64,000 bases of DNA from Ruthenibacterium lactatiformans (GTDB taxonomy: Bacteria; Bacillota; Clostridia; Oscillospirales; Ruminococcaceae): NCBI RefSeq assembly GCF_000949455.1, contig NZ_JXXK01000005.1:62001-126000 (forward strand), given 5' to 3'. Of the stretch, positions 23,464 through 32,333 are shown in pieces. The notes under the pieces are model-generated. The model was not told the origin of the DNA, made no database searches, and saw only the letters and a list, made by a program, of their open reading frames with translations. The number at the start of each line of letters is the position of its first letter. The stretch's first letter is position 1. The position numbers and the translations under genes are program-made.

Positions 23464-25002
23464 GTGAAAAAGATACTCAAATTTCTGCTCTCCCGGACAT
23501 TCCTGTTCGGGCTTCTGATCGCATGCCAGGTGGGGCTTTTTGCGGCGCTCATGCTGGTATTCAGCCGCGCGGGTACGGTGGCTTACATCATCCTCACGCT
23601 GGTCAGCGTGTTGGTGGTCATCGCCGTGATCGAACGCGACAACATCAATCCCGCTTACAAAATCATGTGGCTGCTCATTGTGGTGGCCCTGCCCGTTACA
23701 GGGGCGGTATTCTACCTGTGGTGGGGCAACCAGGGCGTCACCCCCAAAAACGCGCGTAAATTTGCAGACATCGAACGGGCCGCGTCCGCCGCCATGGTGC
23801 AGGACGATGCGGTAACAGAGGCCCTGTACGCCCGGGAGCCCGCTTTTCGCCGCAGCGTGGAATATCTGTCCCGCAACGCCTCGGCCCCTCTCTACTGCAA
23901 CACGCAGAGCGAGTATTATCCCATGGGGCAGGATTTTTTCGCCCGTTTTCTGGAGGTCATCCGCGGCGCGAAGAAATATATCTTCATGGAATATTTTATC
24001 GTTGAAGAAGGCGAAATGTGGAACGAAACGCTGGCCGTGCTTAAGGAAAAAGCCGCCGCGGGCGTGGACGTGCGCCTGATCTACGACGGCTTCGGTTCCA
24101 TGTTCACACTGCCCGGTGATTATGACGAAGAGATACGCCGCGCGGGCATCAAGTGCCATGTATTCAATCCGCTGCATTTTTCGCTGCATATCTCTGACTA
24201 TAAAATGCTCAACCACCGAGACCACCGCAAGATCACCGTCGTGGACGGTGAAACAGCTTTCACCGGCGGGCTGAACTTTGCGGACGAGTACATCAACCGC
24301 AAGCAACGCTGCGGCGTGTGGAAGGATACGGGCCTGATGCTGAAAGGGCCGGGCGTTTATCCGCTTACCGTAACATTTTTGAAAATGTGGGACTTTGTGG
24401 CGGGCACCACCACCCCGTACACCGATTATATGCCCCTGGGCGAATACGAAGCGGACGGCTATGTGCAGCCCTATTGTGATTCTCCGCTGGACGGCGAAGC
24501 CGTGGCCGAAAGCGCGTATCTGAACGTGCTTCAGCACGCGCGGGATTATGTGTACATCGTTACGCCCTACCTGATCGTGGACAACGAGATGGTCACCGCG
24601 CTGTGCCTTGCAGCCAAAAGCGGCGTGGACGTGCGCATCCTCACGCCCGGTGTGCCGGATAAATGGTATGTGTATTATGTGACGCAGAGCTATTATCCGC
24701 GCCTGCTGGAAGCGGGTGTGCGCATTTACGAGTACACCCCCGGCTTCGTGCACGCAAAAATGTATGTCAGCGACGACCGCGAGGCCATTGTGGGCAGCGC
24801 CAACATGGATTACCGCAGCCTGTACCTGCACTTTGAAAACTGCTGCGCGTTTTACGGCGGCCACATGGTTCGGGACGTGCTGGAAGACGTGCGCGCCACG
24901 CTGGCTGAAAGCCATGAGGTAACGATGGCGGATGTGCTGCGCACGCCGCTGTACAAATGGCTGGCGCAGGTGTTCCTGCGCTTCTTCTCGCCGCTGATGT
25001 AA
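23464..25002 (+). CDS. cls: cardiolipin synthase
   Basis: A 512-aa phospholipase-D superfamily enzyme that condenses two phosphatidylglycerols into cardiolipin and glycerol. Two N-terminal membrane helices (about 10-35 and 38-60) precede the PLDc_N region PVTGAVFYLWWG. The two HKD motifs are HRKITVVDGETAFTGGLN and HAKMYVSDDREAIVGSAN. GTG 23464 has GGAGG; the 47 codons upstream are not supported. Followed 12 bp later by a DUF3842 gene. Confidence 0.94.
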   Translation: MKKILKFLLSRTFLFGLLIACQVGLFAALMLVFSRAGTVAYIILTLVSVLVVIAVIERDNINPAYKIMWLLIVVALPVTGAVFYLWWGNQGVTPKNARKFADIERAASAAMVQDDAVTEALYAREPAFRRSVEYLSRNASAPLYCNTQSEYYPMGQDFFARFLEVIRGAKKYIFMEYFIVEEGEMWNETLAVLKEKAAAGVDVRLIYDGFGSMFTLPGDYDEEIRRAGIKCHVFNPLHFSLHISDYKMLNHRDHRKITVVDGETAFTGGLNFADEYINRKQRCGVWKDTGLMLKGPGVYPLTVTFLKMWDFVAGTTTPYTDYMPLGEYEADGYVQPYCDSPLDGEAVAESAYLNVLQHARDYVYIVTPYLIVDNEMVTALCLAAKSGVDVRILTPGVPDKWYVYYVTQSYYPRLLEAGVRIYEYTPGFVHAKMYVSDDREAIVGSANMDYRSLYLHFENCCAFYGGHMVRDVLEDVRATLAESHEVTMADVLRTPLYKWLAQVFLRFFSPLM

Positions 25003-25014
25003 GGAGGACGGAAT

Positions 25015-25419
25015 ATGGATATTGTTATCATCGACGGGCAGGGAGGCGGCTTTGGCCGCGCGCTCATCGAGGCGCTGCGCGCGGGCGGCGTGACGCAGGA
25101 GATCGTGGCGGTGGGCACCAACGCGCTGGCCACCAGCGCCATGCTCCGGGCGGGTGCATCCGCCGGAGCCACGGGAGAAAACGCCGTGATCGTGAACGCC
25201 GCGCGGGCGCGTATTCTGGCGGGTCCCATCGGCCTTGTGATGGCAAACAGCATGCTGGGCGAATGCAGCCCGGCCATGGCCCGCGCCGTGGCGGAAAGCC
25301 CGGCTCACAAGGTGCTCATCCCCGTTGCCAAATGCGGGGCGCACATTGCGGGCCTTCCGGAAAAGCCGCTGGCCCAATACATAGCGGATGCCGCAGAGCT
25401 GATTCGCGGCCTGCTGTAA
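25015..25419 (+). CDS. DUF3842 family protein
   Basis: A 134-aa DUF3842 protein of unknown function with a dinucleotide-binding-like start (IVIIDGQGGGFGRALIEAL) and the conserved VGTNALATSAMLRAGA, GENAVIVNA, GPIGLVMANSMLGE and IPVAKC segments. Close to cardiolipin synthase and probably co-transcribed with it. The glycine loop suggests a nucleotide or cofactor ligand, which is inference. A strong bidirectional terminator follows. Confidence 0.88.
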   Translation: MDIVIIDGQGGGFGRALIEALRAGGVTQEIVAVGTNALATSAMLRAGASAGATGENAVIVNAARARILAGPIGLVMANSMLGECSPAMARAVAESPAHKVLIPVAKCGAHIAGLPEKPLAQYIADAAELIRGLL

Positions 25420-25467
25420 GGGCATGCCGCCCGGATGTGCGCCGGGCGGGCAAACAGCCCCGCAACA

Positions 25468-25503
25468 GAAAAGCACCCCCATCCGCGGATGGGGGTGCTT
25501 TTG
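25468..25503. terminator. bidirectional terminator
   Basis: A palindrome of AAAAGCACCCCCATCC and its complement separates the convergent DUF3842 and CofE-like genes. Confidence 0.93.
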
Positions 25504-25507
25504 CGAT

Positions 25508-26695
25508 TTACACGGCAAAATTGTCGAAATAGCCCTGGATGAGGATGATGGGGGTCCCCTTGTCGCCGGAGCCGGAGGTCAGGTCGCACAGGCTGCCGAT
25601 CAGGTCTGTCAGGCGGCGGGGCGTAGTGCCCTGGCTGGACATTTGGCCCTTCAAATCCGCATTTTTGTGGGAGATGCTGTCCTTGATGGCGCTGGTCAGC
25701 GCATCGCCGGAAAGAGAGGCAAAATCGTTGTCCGCCAGATACTTCAGCTTCAGCTCATTGGGCTGGCCCTCCAGGCCGCTGGTGTATGCGGGGCTCACGA
25801 CAGGGTCGGCCAGCTCCCAGATCTTGCCCACGGGGTCCTTAAAGGCTCCGTCGCCGTACACCATGACCTCGATCTGTCTGCCCGTGGCGCTGCGCAGGCT
25901 CTGTGCAAGCGCGTCCACAAAGCTGCGGCAATCGCGCGGGAACAGCTTCACGCTTTCCTCCGTGGCCTTGTTTGAGCCCAGCAGGCCAAACTGCTCGTTG
26001 TACCCGCTGCCGTTCACCGGGGCCGTCATAAGGTCGCTCAGCAGCAGCACCTTTTCCGCGCCCGCAGCCAGCAGGCGGCGCCTGGAGCGCTCGCGGGTGT
26101 GGATGTCGCAGCACAGCACATTCTTTGTATACGGCAGCACGGCGCGCACGTCGTTTCCGAACAGGAATACCGGCTCGCAGCCCTCCGCACGGAACAGGTC
26201 TCCGTAATACTCCACATAATCCACGCCGGTGAAGGGATGCTTCTCATAGCCGAACAGCTCGCGGTATTTCGCCTCGTCCAGCACGTCGCTCCAGGGGTTT
26301 ACGCCCTTTTCATCCAGCAGGTCCTCGTCGAACAGATGGTTTCCAACCTCGTCGGAGGGATAGCTCATAAGGATATACACTTTTTTAAAAGCCTTTGCAA
26401 TGCCTTTCAGGCAGATGGCAATGCGGTTGCGGCTGAGGATGGGAAATGTGAGCGCCACCGTATCGGCGCCGAATTTTGCGCGGCAGTCGGCGGCGATGTC
26501 CTCCACACCGGCGTAGTTCCCCTGGCTGCGTGCCACAACAGCCTCTGTAACAGCCACGATATCGCGGTCATGGAAGGTGAGGCCCTGCTCTTCACCGCAG
26601 GCGAGGATGGCGTCGGTGACGATTTTGACCAGATCGTCGCCCTCACGGACGACCGGGCAGCGTACGCCGCGCGAAGTGGTGCCAACAGTTCTCAT
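25508..26695 (-). CDS. coenzyme F420-0:L-glutamate ligase-like (CofE/FbiB fold) protein
   Basis: A 395-aa protein whose N-terminal half resembles F420-0 gamma-glutamyl ligase (LVKIVTDAILACGEEQGL, DRDIVAVTEAVVARSQGNY). It is longer than archaeal CofE (about 250 aa). The C-terminal half includes MVYGDGAFKDPVGKIWELADP. Clostridia of this kind are not known to make F420, so it may glutamylate another cofactor such as a folate. ATG 26695 (MRTVG) follows GAGGGG. Single gene between terminators. Confidence 0.72.
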   Translation of the reverse strand: MRTVGTTSRGVRCPVVREGDDLVKIVTDAILACGEEQGLTFHDRDIVAVTEAVVARSQGNYAGVEDIAADCRAKFGADTVALTFPILSRNRIAICLKGIAKAFKKVYILMSYPSDEVGNHLFDEDLLDEKGVNPWSDVLDEAKYRELFGYEKHPFTGVDYVEYYGDLFRAEGCEPVFLFGNDVRAVLPYTKNVLCCDIHTRERSRRRLLAAGAEKVLLLSDLMTAPVNGSGYNEQFGLLGSNKATEESVKLFPRDCRSFVDALAQSLRSATGRQIEVMVYGDGAFKDPVGKIWELADPVVSPAYTSGLEGQPNELKLKYLADNDFASLSGDALTSAIKDSISHKNADLKGQMSSQGTTPRRLTDLIGSLCDLTSGSGDKGTPIILIQGYFDNFAV

Positions 26696-26735
26696 TTGTA
26701 CTAACCCCTCTTTTATTGATGTAAAATTGCAACAC

Positions 26736-26765
26736 AAAAAACGGCCTTGCCTCAAGGCCGTTTTA
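26736..26765. terminator. hairpin terminator
   Basis: AAACGGCCTT-gcctc-AAGGCCGTTTT with A- and T-rich flanks. On the minus strand it separates the ADP-ribosylglycohydrolase gene from the CofE-like gene. Confidence 0.88.
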
Positions 26766-26875
26766 TATTATATCCCAAACTGTACTGTGCGCACAATAGC
26801 AATTTGCAAAATCAGCAGAAATACTCATCTTCCGGGCGAATCCCGGCGTTCAGCCGTTTGAACGGCCATAGAAAA

Positions 26876-26928
26876 CCGGAAAAACGGGGCGAACGCCTGC
26901 AACAGCGGCAGCCTCCCCGTTTTTCCGG
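26876..26928 (-). terminator. terminator of the second ADP-ribosylglycohydrolase gene
   Basis: CCGGAAAAACGGGG and CCCCGTTTTTCCGG are 14-bp perfect arms just past the stop at 26951. Confidence 0.85.
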
Positions 26929-26950
26929 CGGCATGTTCCTAAGGCGGCGG

Positions 26951-28276
26951 TCACAGCCGGGAATGCACCTTGTGTGCAAGCGCGGAATACCGCTTGGCCA
27001 TATCCCGTATCGAAAACGCCTCCGTGTTCTTCAGATAAGTATCCATACGGTCGTGAAAGCACTCGTACAGCTCCGGGGCGATCGCGCTCTTGCCCAAAAC
27101 CGCGCCCAGAATGCTGCCTGCGGAGGCGGCGGTACAGTCGCTGTCAAGGCCCATCGCAACAGTCTGGGACAGTCCCCGCATCAGGTCTCCCTCCGCCAGC
27201 TTGAGGCCAAACACGATCAGACACAGGTTGTTGTTGGTGTGAACGGCATGCATTCCCGCGAACCGTTCATCCACCAGCCGGCGCGCATCGCCGTGGCCGC
27301 GCACCGCGCCGCAATGCTCCAGCGCCCAGGCGAGGTCCCGGTAAAGCAGGCACTCCCGTGGGATCTCCGCCATGCCGGCCCGCACGGCGTCCAGGGGGTC
27401 GCTCACAGCAAAAGCCGCACTCTGTGCCGCCGCCAGGAACATCTCTCCGTAAATACCGTTGCGCCTGTGGCTCAGGCGGGCGTCGCGCCAGGCCATTTCT
27501 GCCGCCAGCTCCGGCAGGCCGGCCGCTGCCCAGCCAAATCCGTCAGAACGGATGGCGGCGCCGATCCACTGGCAGAACGGATTGTCCCTGTCCGCAGCCT
27601 CCCGCGCCGGCACGCCTTTTTTCATGTTGTCCAAAGCGGCCTGCTCCGCCGTACAGGCAACGGGAAGATATTTTTTCCATGCCTCCCCAACGTCCTCGGT
27701 CGTAAAATCAGGCCCGTATTCTTCCAAAATCAGCAGCGCAAGCTGTGTATAGGCCAGGTCGTCATCTACCGGAGCGGACCGGAGCGCGCATTTCCGGTAT
27801 TCGCCGCGCTGACGGCCGTAGCAGTTCCAAAGCTCCGGATTTTGCACTTCTTCCCAATAGGAAACCGGCGGGAAGGGCTTGCCGATGTACTCGCTCCATG
27901 CACGCATGCTTTCCACCGAGAGCCCTTCTACGGGCACGCCCAGCAGGCAGCCAATGATGCGCCCCAGCAGCGCGCCCTCCAATTTGTCCATCCAGATATC
28001 CTCGGGCGGCAGCGCCTCCCACAGGCGGCGCTGCGCCGGTGCACGCAGCGCGCGGATGGCGTCCAGTTCGTTTGGTTCACAGGCAGACAGAGCGGCATCG
28101 TCCGGCAGCTCCTGCAGAAGCCGGACCGTACAGCGCATGGTCTCCGTCAATTGACCGATCAGTGCGGCGGCGCCTGTTTCCGCTCCCTGCTCGCATTTCA
28201 ATCTGGCATATTCCCGCAGGGGTGTGCTCAGCGCGTCCAGCTGTGTGAAATCAGGGTATTTTACAATGGGGTCCAT
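26951..28276 (-). CDS. ADP-ribosylglycohydrolase family protein (second copy)
   Basis: A 441-aa member of the ADP-ribosylglycohydrolase (ARH/DraG) fold. The family cleaves ADP-ribosyl or related N-ribosyl bonds using two Mg ions. The core begins near residue 95 (KLEGALLGRIIGCLLG) and the metal-binding residues appear in PVDDDLAYTQLALL and MGLDSDCTAASAGSILGAV. The N-terminal 90 residues are an added helical extension. It shares layout with the protein at 28570 but is clearly diverged. A terminator (28484-28521) lies between them, so it may have its own promoter in 28290-28480. Confidence 0.86.
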   Translation of the reverse strand: MDPIVKYPDFTQLDALSTPLREYARLKCEQGAETGAAALIGQLTETMRCTVRLLQELPDDAALSACEPNELDAIRALRAPAQRRLWEALPPEDIWMDKLEGALLGRIIGCLLGVPVEGLSVESMRAWSEYIGKPFPPVSYWEEVQNPELWNCYGRQRGEYRKCALRSAPVDDDLAYTQLALLILEEYGPDFTTEDVGEAWKKYLPVACTAEQAALDNMKKGVPAREAADRDNPFCQWIGAAIRSDGFGWAAAGLPELAAEMAWRDARLSHRRNGIYGEMFLAAAQSAAFAVSDPLDAVRAGMAEIPRECLLYRDLAWALEHCGAVRGHGDARRLVDERFAGMHAVHTNNNLCLIVFGLKLAEGDLMRGLSQTVAMGLDSDCTAASAGSILGAVLGKSAIAPELYECFHDRMDTYLKNTEAFSIRDMAKRYSALAHKVHSRL

Positions 28277-28483
28277 ATCAAAACACCTTTCGCAGTAAAT
28301 AGCCGGGCAGCCGACAGAAAAAGGCTGTTTTCCCTTAGTCGGGAATGCCCGGTTCTTCCTTCAGTACAATAAATATACAATAATAAACAGCCCAAATCTA
28401 TGCAAAAAAAGGATAAAATCATGCAGTTTCGCGCAAGTCCCGCCCCCACTGCGCGCCTTGCAGAAAATTCCGCCGGAGCGGAT

Positions 28484-28521
28484 AAAAAAGCCCTTTATGC
28501 CAACGCCGCGGCATAAAGGGC
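28484..28521 (-). terminator. terminator of the ABC/ADP-ribosylglycohydrolase operon
   Basis: GCCCTTTATGCC / GGCATAAAGGGC followed on the minus strand by TTTTTT. It ends or attenuates the long operon that starts at 37991. Confidence 0.92.
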
Positions 28522-28569
28522 ACGGGAGCGGCAGCCTGCCAATCGGACGGAGATGAACCGGGCGCGCAC

Positions 28570-29910
28570 TCAGGCAAGCGGTGCTTCCGGCTGCCGAACG
28601 CGCTTGTACAGCAGCTGCATGCGCTTTGTCAGAGCCTGCAGATCGGTCTCGTGAAAATTCCCCATTGTCGTGTGTATCGTATTATTGAACTGCGCATACC
28701 AGTGCTCAGGCAGGCCATCGGCGAAATAAGCGCCCAAAATGGAACCGCAGCTGCAGGCAAAGCTGTCTGAATCGTTCCCCTGCGCCACCTGCATGCCGAT
28801 TCCCTCCTCAGCATCCCGGGCAAACTTCAGGGTATTGATGACTGTGCCGATCTCCTGTACGACCTGCCCCGCTCCAAACGCGCCGTATTCGGTATGGACC
28901 GCGTTATAACCATCTTCGAAAGAAGCGGCGTCATCCACCATGCGCAAGCAGATGGAAGCCTGTTCGTAAAATCTGCTGCGCTGGGGAACATACTGCAGCG
29001 CGGTGACGACGATCTCCTTCCAATTTTCCGCAGTAAACGCGGCGGCAATTGCCGCCGCAACAAACATTGCACTGTATACGCCGGTTTTCCGGTGTGTAAA
29101 GGATGCGTCACGGAATGCAAGCCGTGCGGCAAGCTCCGGGTCGCCGGGACACGCATAGCCATAGGCATCCGCACGAATCATTGCACCGCAAAGCTCCTGG
29201 CCCGGATTCAGCCGCGCCGCCCAATCGTCCATATCATAAGGCAGATCGGGCGCCAAAACCGCAAGGCCGGCGCGCAGCAGCACCGTCCTCTCGGGGCCCC
29301 AGCACAAATAGATCGGAAGGTTCTCCAGCCAAAGCTGACGCATGTCCTCGTGCGAAAAATCCTTCCCCCGCTTTTCAAGCAGCAGCATGCCCATGATGGT
29401 ATAGGTGATGTCGTCATCGGACGCGGCATAGCGCACTCTTCCTCTGGTCGTTTCCACCCAGGATGGGTTCCGCCTCCCCCACGCCGTAAGCATCGCATCG
29501 CTCACATAATCCCGCAGAGGCCATTCTCCGCTTGCCTGCGCGGCGGCGCGGATGTCCTCGAGGCCGCCGTAGGGAGCCTCCTCCAGGGGCTTGCCCAGGA
29601 TGCATGCGCAAACCGAAGTCAGGAACGCGGAGCGGACGCGCGCCTCGATCTCCCCATCGGAAAGCAGACGGGACGCTTCCCGCCTGCGCATCGGGTCACA
29701 CGCCGCCATCACGCTTTCCAGGTCGTCCGGCTCCTCGTACGGCCAATCCTGCCGTATGGGCGCCTCTTTGATACGCTGTGAAAGCGCCAGCAGCGCGTCA
29801 CAGCTGCCGGACGCCTTCCCCAGAAGAGGCCGCAGCGCTTCCACATCGTATCCCTGCTTCCGGCGTTCTTCCAATTCCGCCGCAACAATGCGGCCGAGTA
29901 TCTCCTTCAT
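28570..29910 (-). CDS. ADP-ribosylglycohydrolase family protein (first copy)
   Basis: A 446-aa protein with the ARH/DraG fold. Metal-binding motifs are SDDDITYTIMGMLLLEKRG and QGNDSDSFACSCGSILGAY. The middle carries GAMIRADAYGYACPGDPELAA. The first 90 residues are an extension similar in size to that of the second copy. ATG 29910 follows GGAGGG; a longer frame upstream overlaps the DUF4434 gene and is not used. Last gene of the operon before a terminator. It probably removes a ribosyl-type group from an imported compound, the ribose then going to the PfkB kinase; this is inference. Confidence 0.87.
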   Translation of the reverse strand: MKEILGRIVAAELEERRKQGYDVEALRPLLGKASGSCDALLALSQRIKEAPIRQDWPYEEPDDLESVMAACDPMRRREASRLLSDGEIEARVRSAFLTSVCACILGKPLEEAPYGGLEDIRAAAQASGEWPLRDYVSDAMLTAWGRRNPSWVETTRGRVRYAASDDDITYTIMGMLLLEKRGKDFSHEDMRQLWLENLPIYLCWGPERTVLLRAGLAVLAPDLPYDMDDWAARLNPGQELCGAMIRADAYGYACPGDPELAARLAFRDASFTHRKTGVYSAMFVAAAIAAAFTAENWKEIVVTALQYVPQRSRFYEQASICLRMVDDAASFEDGYNAVHTEYGAFGAGQVVQEIGTVINTLKFARDAEEGIGMQVAQGNDSDSFACSCGSILGAYFADGLPEHWYAQFNNTIHTTMGNFHETDLQALTKRMQLLYKRVRQPEAPLA

Positions 29911-29960
29911 ACTTTTCCCTCCGATTTTGTCCGCCGGGCCTCTTTTTCGAGCCGCGGAAA

Positions 29961-31244
29961 TCATTGCTGTTTTTCCCCATATCCCCATGCAGCACGGCGC
30001 GCCTGATAATATTGTAAATACCGGGCATACAATTCCTTTGCGGGCTCCCCTCCCAGAGAAAAGCGGGAGGCCGGATGGTTCATCAGCCCCGTATACTGGT
30101 AGCCGTAGCACTGCTCCAGAGCGTCATATTGACGGATCTCACGAAGCAGCGCTTCCATCGTCTTGGGTACAAGCCCATCCTCAAAGGGCTCCCGGAACAT
30201 CTCCATATCCACCCACATGTGCGTGCCGCATTCGTCGCAGATCTGCTTCATCTGCACGACATTCAGATGTTCCGGATCGCGCGCAAAAGCAAACGGGATC
30301 AAAATATCAACAAAGGGCAGGATGGTTTTCCATTCCTCCGCATAAAGATGGAACCGTACATTATTGGGCGCAAAAGCCACCGGTTTTGTGGGAGCAAGTT
30401 CCTGTACAAAAGTACGGAACTCGCGAAAGAACACGGCAAGCTCCTTCCAGCGCTCTGCGGAGTGCGGCATGTACGAATAATACAGGTCTCCCATGATCTC
30501 TTCTGAAACATACCAGCCATAGAAGGACGCATGGCCTCCATACCGCTGAAAGAGCTCCCGTGCAACGCGCCTGTGCCATTCCAGCGACTGTTCCGAAAAA
30601 TCAAACCAGGCGAACAGGCCCACACCCAGCAGCACATGCATCCCACACCGGTCAGCGGCCCGCAGCACCGCCTCAATGGGGTCCCGCGCGGCAAGCGGCA
30701 TTCTTCCGGGATAGAGCCCGGAAGGATAAAATGCCCGGCCGTCATAGCTCCCGCAGGTCATCTCATGGCGGCCCACATAATGGGAGGAATCAAATACATT
30801 CTGGATCACAACGCCCCGTATTCCAAGAAGGGACATCTCCTCGATATGCCGTTCGAAATCCTCGTCCCGCATTTTTTTGAGTTCCGAATTAAAGAACACC
30901 GCTTCCTGTTCGCTCCAGTGGCAGATGGATATCCAGCAGCCGTCGATCAGGCCTGTGGCGGGCACACTGCCGGGAACGACCTGATACGGCGCCGAGCTTG
31001 TCTCCACCTCCTTCTCTCCCCTGTAAAACCGGAAGCGCAGCTCCACATCGCCCACAGCCCCCTTCAGGCTGTAACGAAACACCGATGTTTTTCCCGGCGT
31101 CAGCTTCCGCGTGCAGCCCAACAATATGCATCCGCCCCGGAGCACGTCGATCTGCAGGGCATCCGCCTCATGGGAAAATACGCGAAATTCCGGCTGGACC
31201 TGTTCGGATACGCGCACCGCCGGGATCACTGTGACTGTGTTCAT
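29961..31244 (-). CDS. DUF4434-like glycosidase-fold protein
   Basis: A 427-aa protein. The N-terminal 100 residues look like a beta-sandwich (TSVFRYSLKGAVGDVELRF). Residues 105-410 have the repeating strand-helix order of a TIM barrel with DUF4434-like text: WISICHWSEQEAVFF, VVIQNVFDSSHYV, LLGVGLFAWFDFS, FYGWYVSEEIMGDLYY, FVDILIPFAFA and MWVDMEMF. The acidic residues in SEEIM and DMEMF are candidate catalytic groups. No signal peptide, so it acts in the cytosol on imported substrate. Family function is not established. Confidence 0.75.
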   Translation of the reverse strand: MNTVTVIPAVRVSEQVQPEFRVFSHEADALQIDVLRGGCILLGCTRKLTPGKTSVFRYSLKGAVGDVELRFRFYRGEKEVETSSAPYQVVPGSVPATGLIDGCWISICHWSEQEAVFFNSELKKMRDEDFERHIEEMSLLGIRGVVIQNVFDSSHYVGRHEMTCGSYDGRAFYPSGLYPGRMPLAARDPIEAVLRAADRCGMHVLLGVGLFAWFDFSEQSLEWHRRVARELFQRYGGHASFYGWYVSEEIMGDLYYSYMPHSAERWKELAVFFREFRTFVQELAPTKPVAFAPNNVRFHLYAEEWKTILPFVDILIPFAFARDPEHLNVVQMKQICDECGTHMWVDMEMFREPFEDGLVPKTMEALLREIRQYDALEQCYGYQYTGLMNHPASRFSLGGEPAKELYARYLQYYQARRAAWGYGEKQQ

Positions 31245-31323
31245 GCCATTCGCCTCTTTCTTCCGTCATCTGGCGGCGCCTCCGGCAGCCCTTTTTTCCA
31301 TGGACGCGCCGTGCCAATGCCTG

Positions 31324-32262
31324 TCAAAGCGCCGCGGCTCCTGTTCCCCGTAAGCTCTCCAGTGGTTCCCCCTGCGCCGCGCTGAAATCCAATACTTCCC
31401 TCCATGTGGGAATGCTTGCCGAAGCGCCTTCCCGGCTTACTGCAAGCGCAGCCGCCATACTTGCGCAGCGCAGGCATTTTCCCGGGTCAAACCCGCGGAT
31501 CATACCTGCCAGAAAATACCCTGTGAATGTATCTCCCGCGGCCGTTGTGTCCACGACCTTCACAGGATATGCCCTCTGGCGGAGCAGCACGCCGCCCTTA
31601 CGGTACAGCGCGCCCTCGCCTCCCACGGTAAGAACGACAGCCACGTGGGGAAAACGTTCCGCAAGCGCTGTCAAAACCGCTTCGTTTTCGTTTGCCGGAG
31701 TGCCCGACAAAAGCCCTCCCTCCGTCTCGTTGACGAACAGCACGTCCGCCAGTGCAAGCACATCCTGTGTCAGGGAACCGTCTATGGGCGAAGGATTGAA
31801 CGCGACCGTCATTCCCTTTTCTCTGGCCTGTTCCATTGCATAACGGACACAGGATGTTTCATTCTGAAGCAGCAGCAGATCACCGGGGCCGTAGTCCTTT
31901 AAAAAAGCGTCCACATCCTGCGGCCGGGTCATCCGGTTTGCCCCACCGTACACGATGATACAATTCTGTCCCGCACAGGACTGGATCACGGCATGCCCGC
32001 TCACCGTTTCCAGAACGCGCAGATACGTCGTGCCGGCGCCCTCAGCCTTGAGCAGCGCGTGAAATTCCGTCGTCTCCCGCCCCACTGCTCCGGCATGCTC
32101 CACAAAGATACCCGCCCTTGCCAGCGCGACAGACTGGTTCAGCCCCTTTCCTCCTAAAAACTGGTTCTGTTCCTGTGCGCTGATGGTCTCTCCCTCGCGC
32201 ACAAAGTGCGCGACTTTATACACCTTATCCAGGTTGAGAGAGCCAAAGTTCAATATTTTCAC
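31324..32262 (-). CDS. PfkB family carbohydrate kinase, ribokinase-like
   Basis: A 312-aa ribokinase-superfamily kinase. PfkB signature 1 is GGKGLNQSVALARAG and signature 2 is DTTAAGDTFTGYFLAGM. The N-terminus NFGSLNLDKVYKV matches ribokinases. It should phosphorylate ribose or a related sugar with ATP. GTG 32262 follows GAAGGAA; the 60 codons upstream overlap the AAC(3) gene and are not used. Placement with two ADP-ribosylglycohydrolase-like genes suggests it traps the released ribose. Confidence 0.88.
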   Translation of the reverse strand: MKILNFGSLNLDKVYKVAHFVREGETISAQEQNQFLGGKGLNQSVALARAGIFVEHAGAVGRETTEFHALLKAEGAGTTYLRVLETVSGHAVIQSCAGQNCIIVYGGANRMTRPQDVDAFLKDYGPGDLLLLQNETSCVRYAMEQAREKGMTVAFNPSPIDGSLTQDVLALADVLFVNETEGGLLSGTPANENEAVLTALAERFPHVAVVLTVGGEGALYRKGGVLLRQRAYPVKVVDTTAAGDTFTGYFLAGMIRGFDPGKCLRCASMAAALAVSREGASASIPTWREVLDFSAAQGEPLESLRGTGAAAL

Positions 32263-32333
32263 GACAGTTCCTTCTTTCCTATCAATTTGTCCGCTCCGCA
32301 GAGCGCCCTTTTGCCGCACGGTAAAAGGCAGAT

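Noticed and set aside
28277..28483. Additional small gene between the ADP-ribosylglycohydrolases
   Set aside because: The short ORF there lacks a ribosome site and family match; the stretch more likely holds a promoter.
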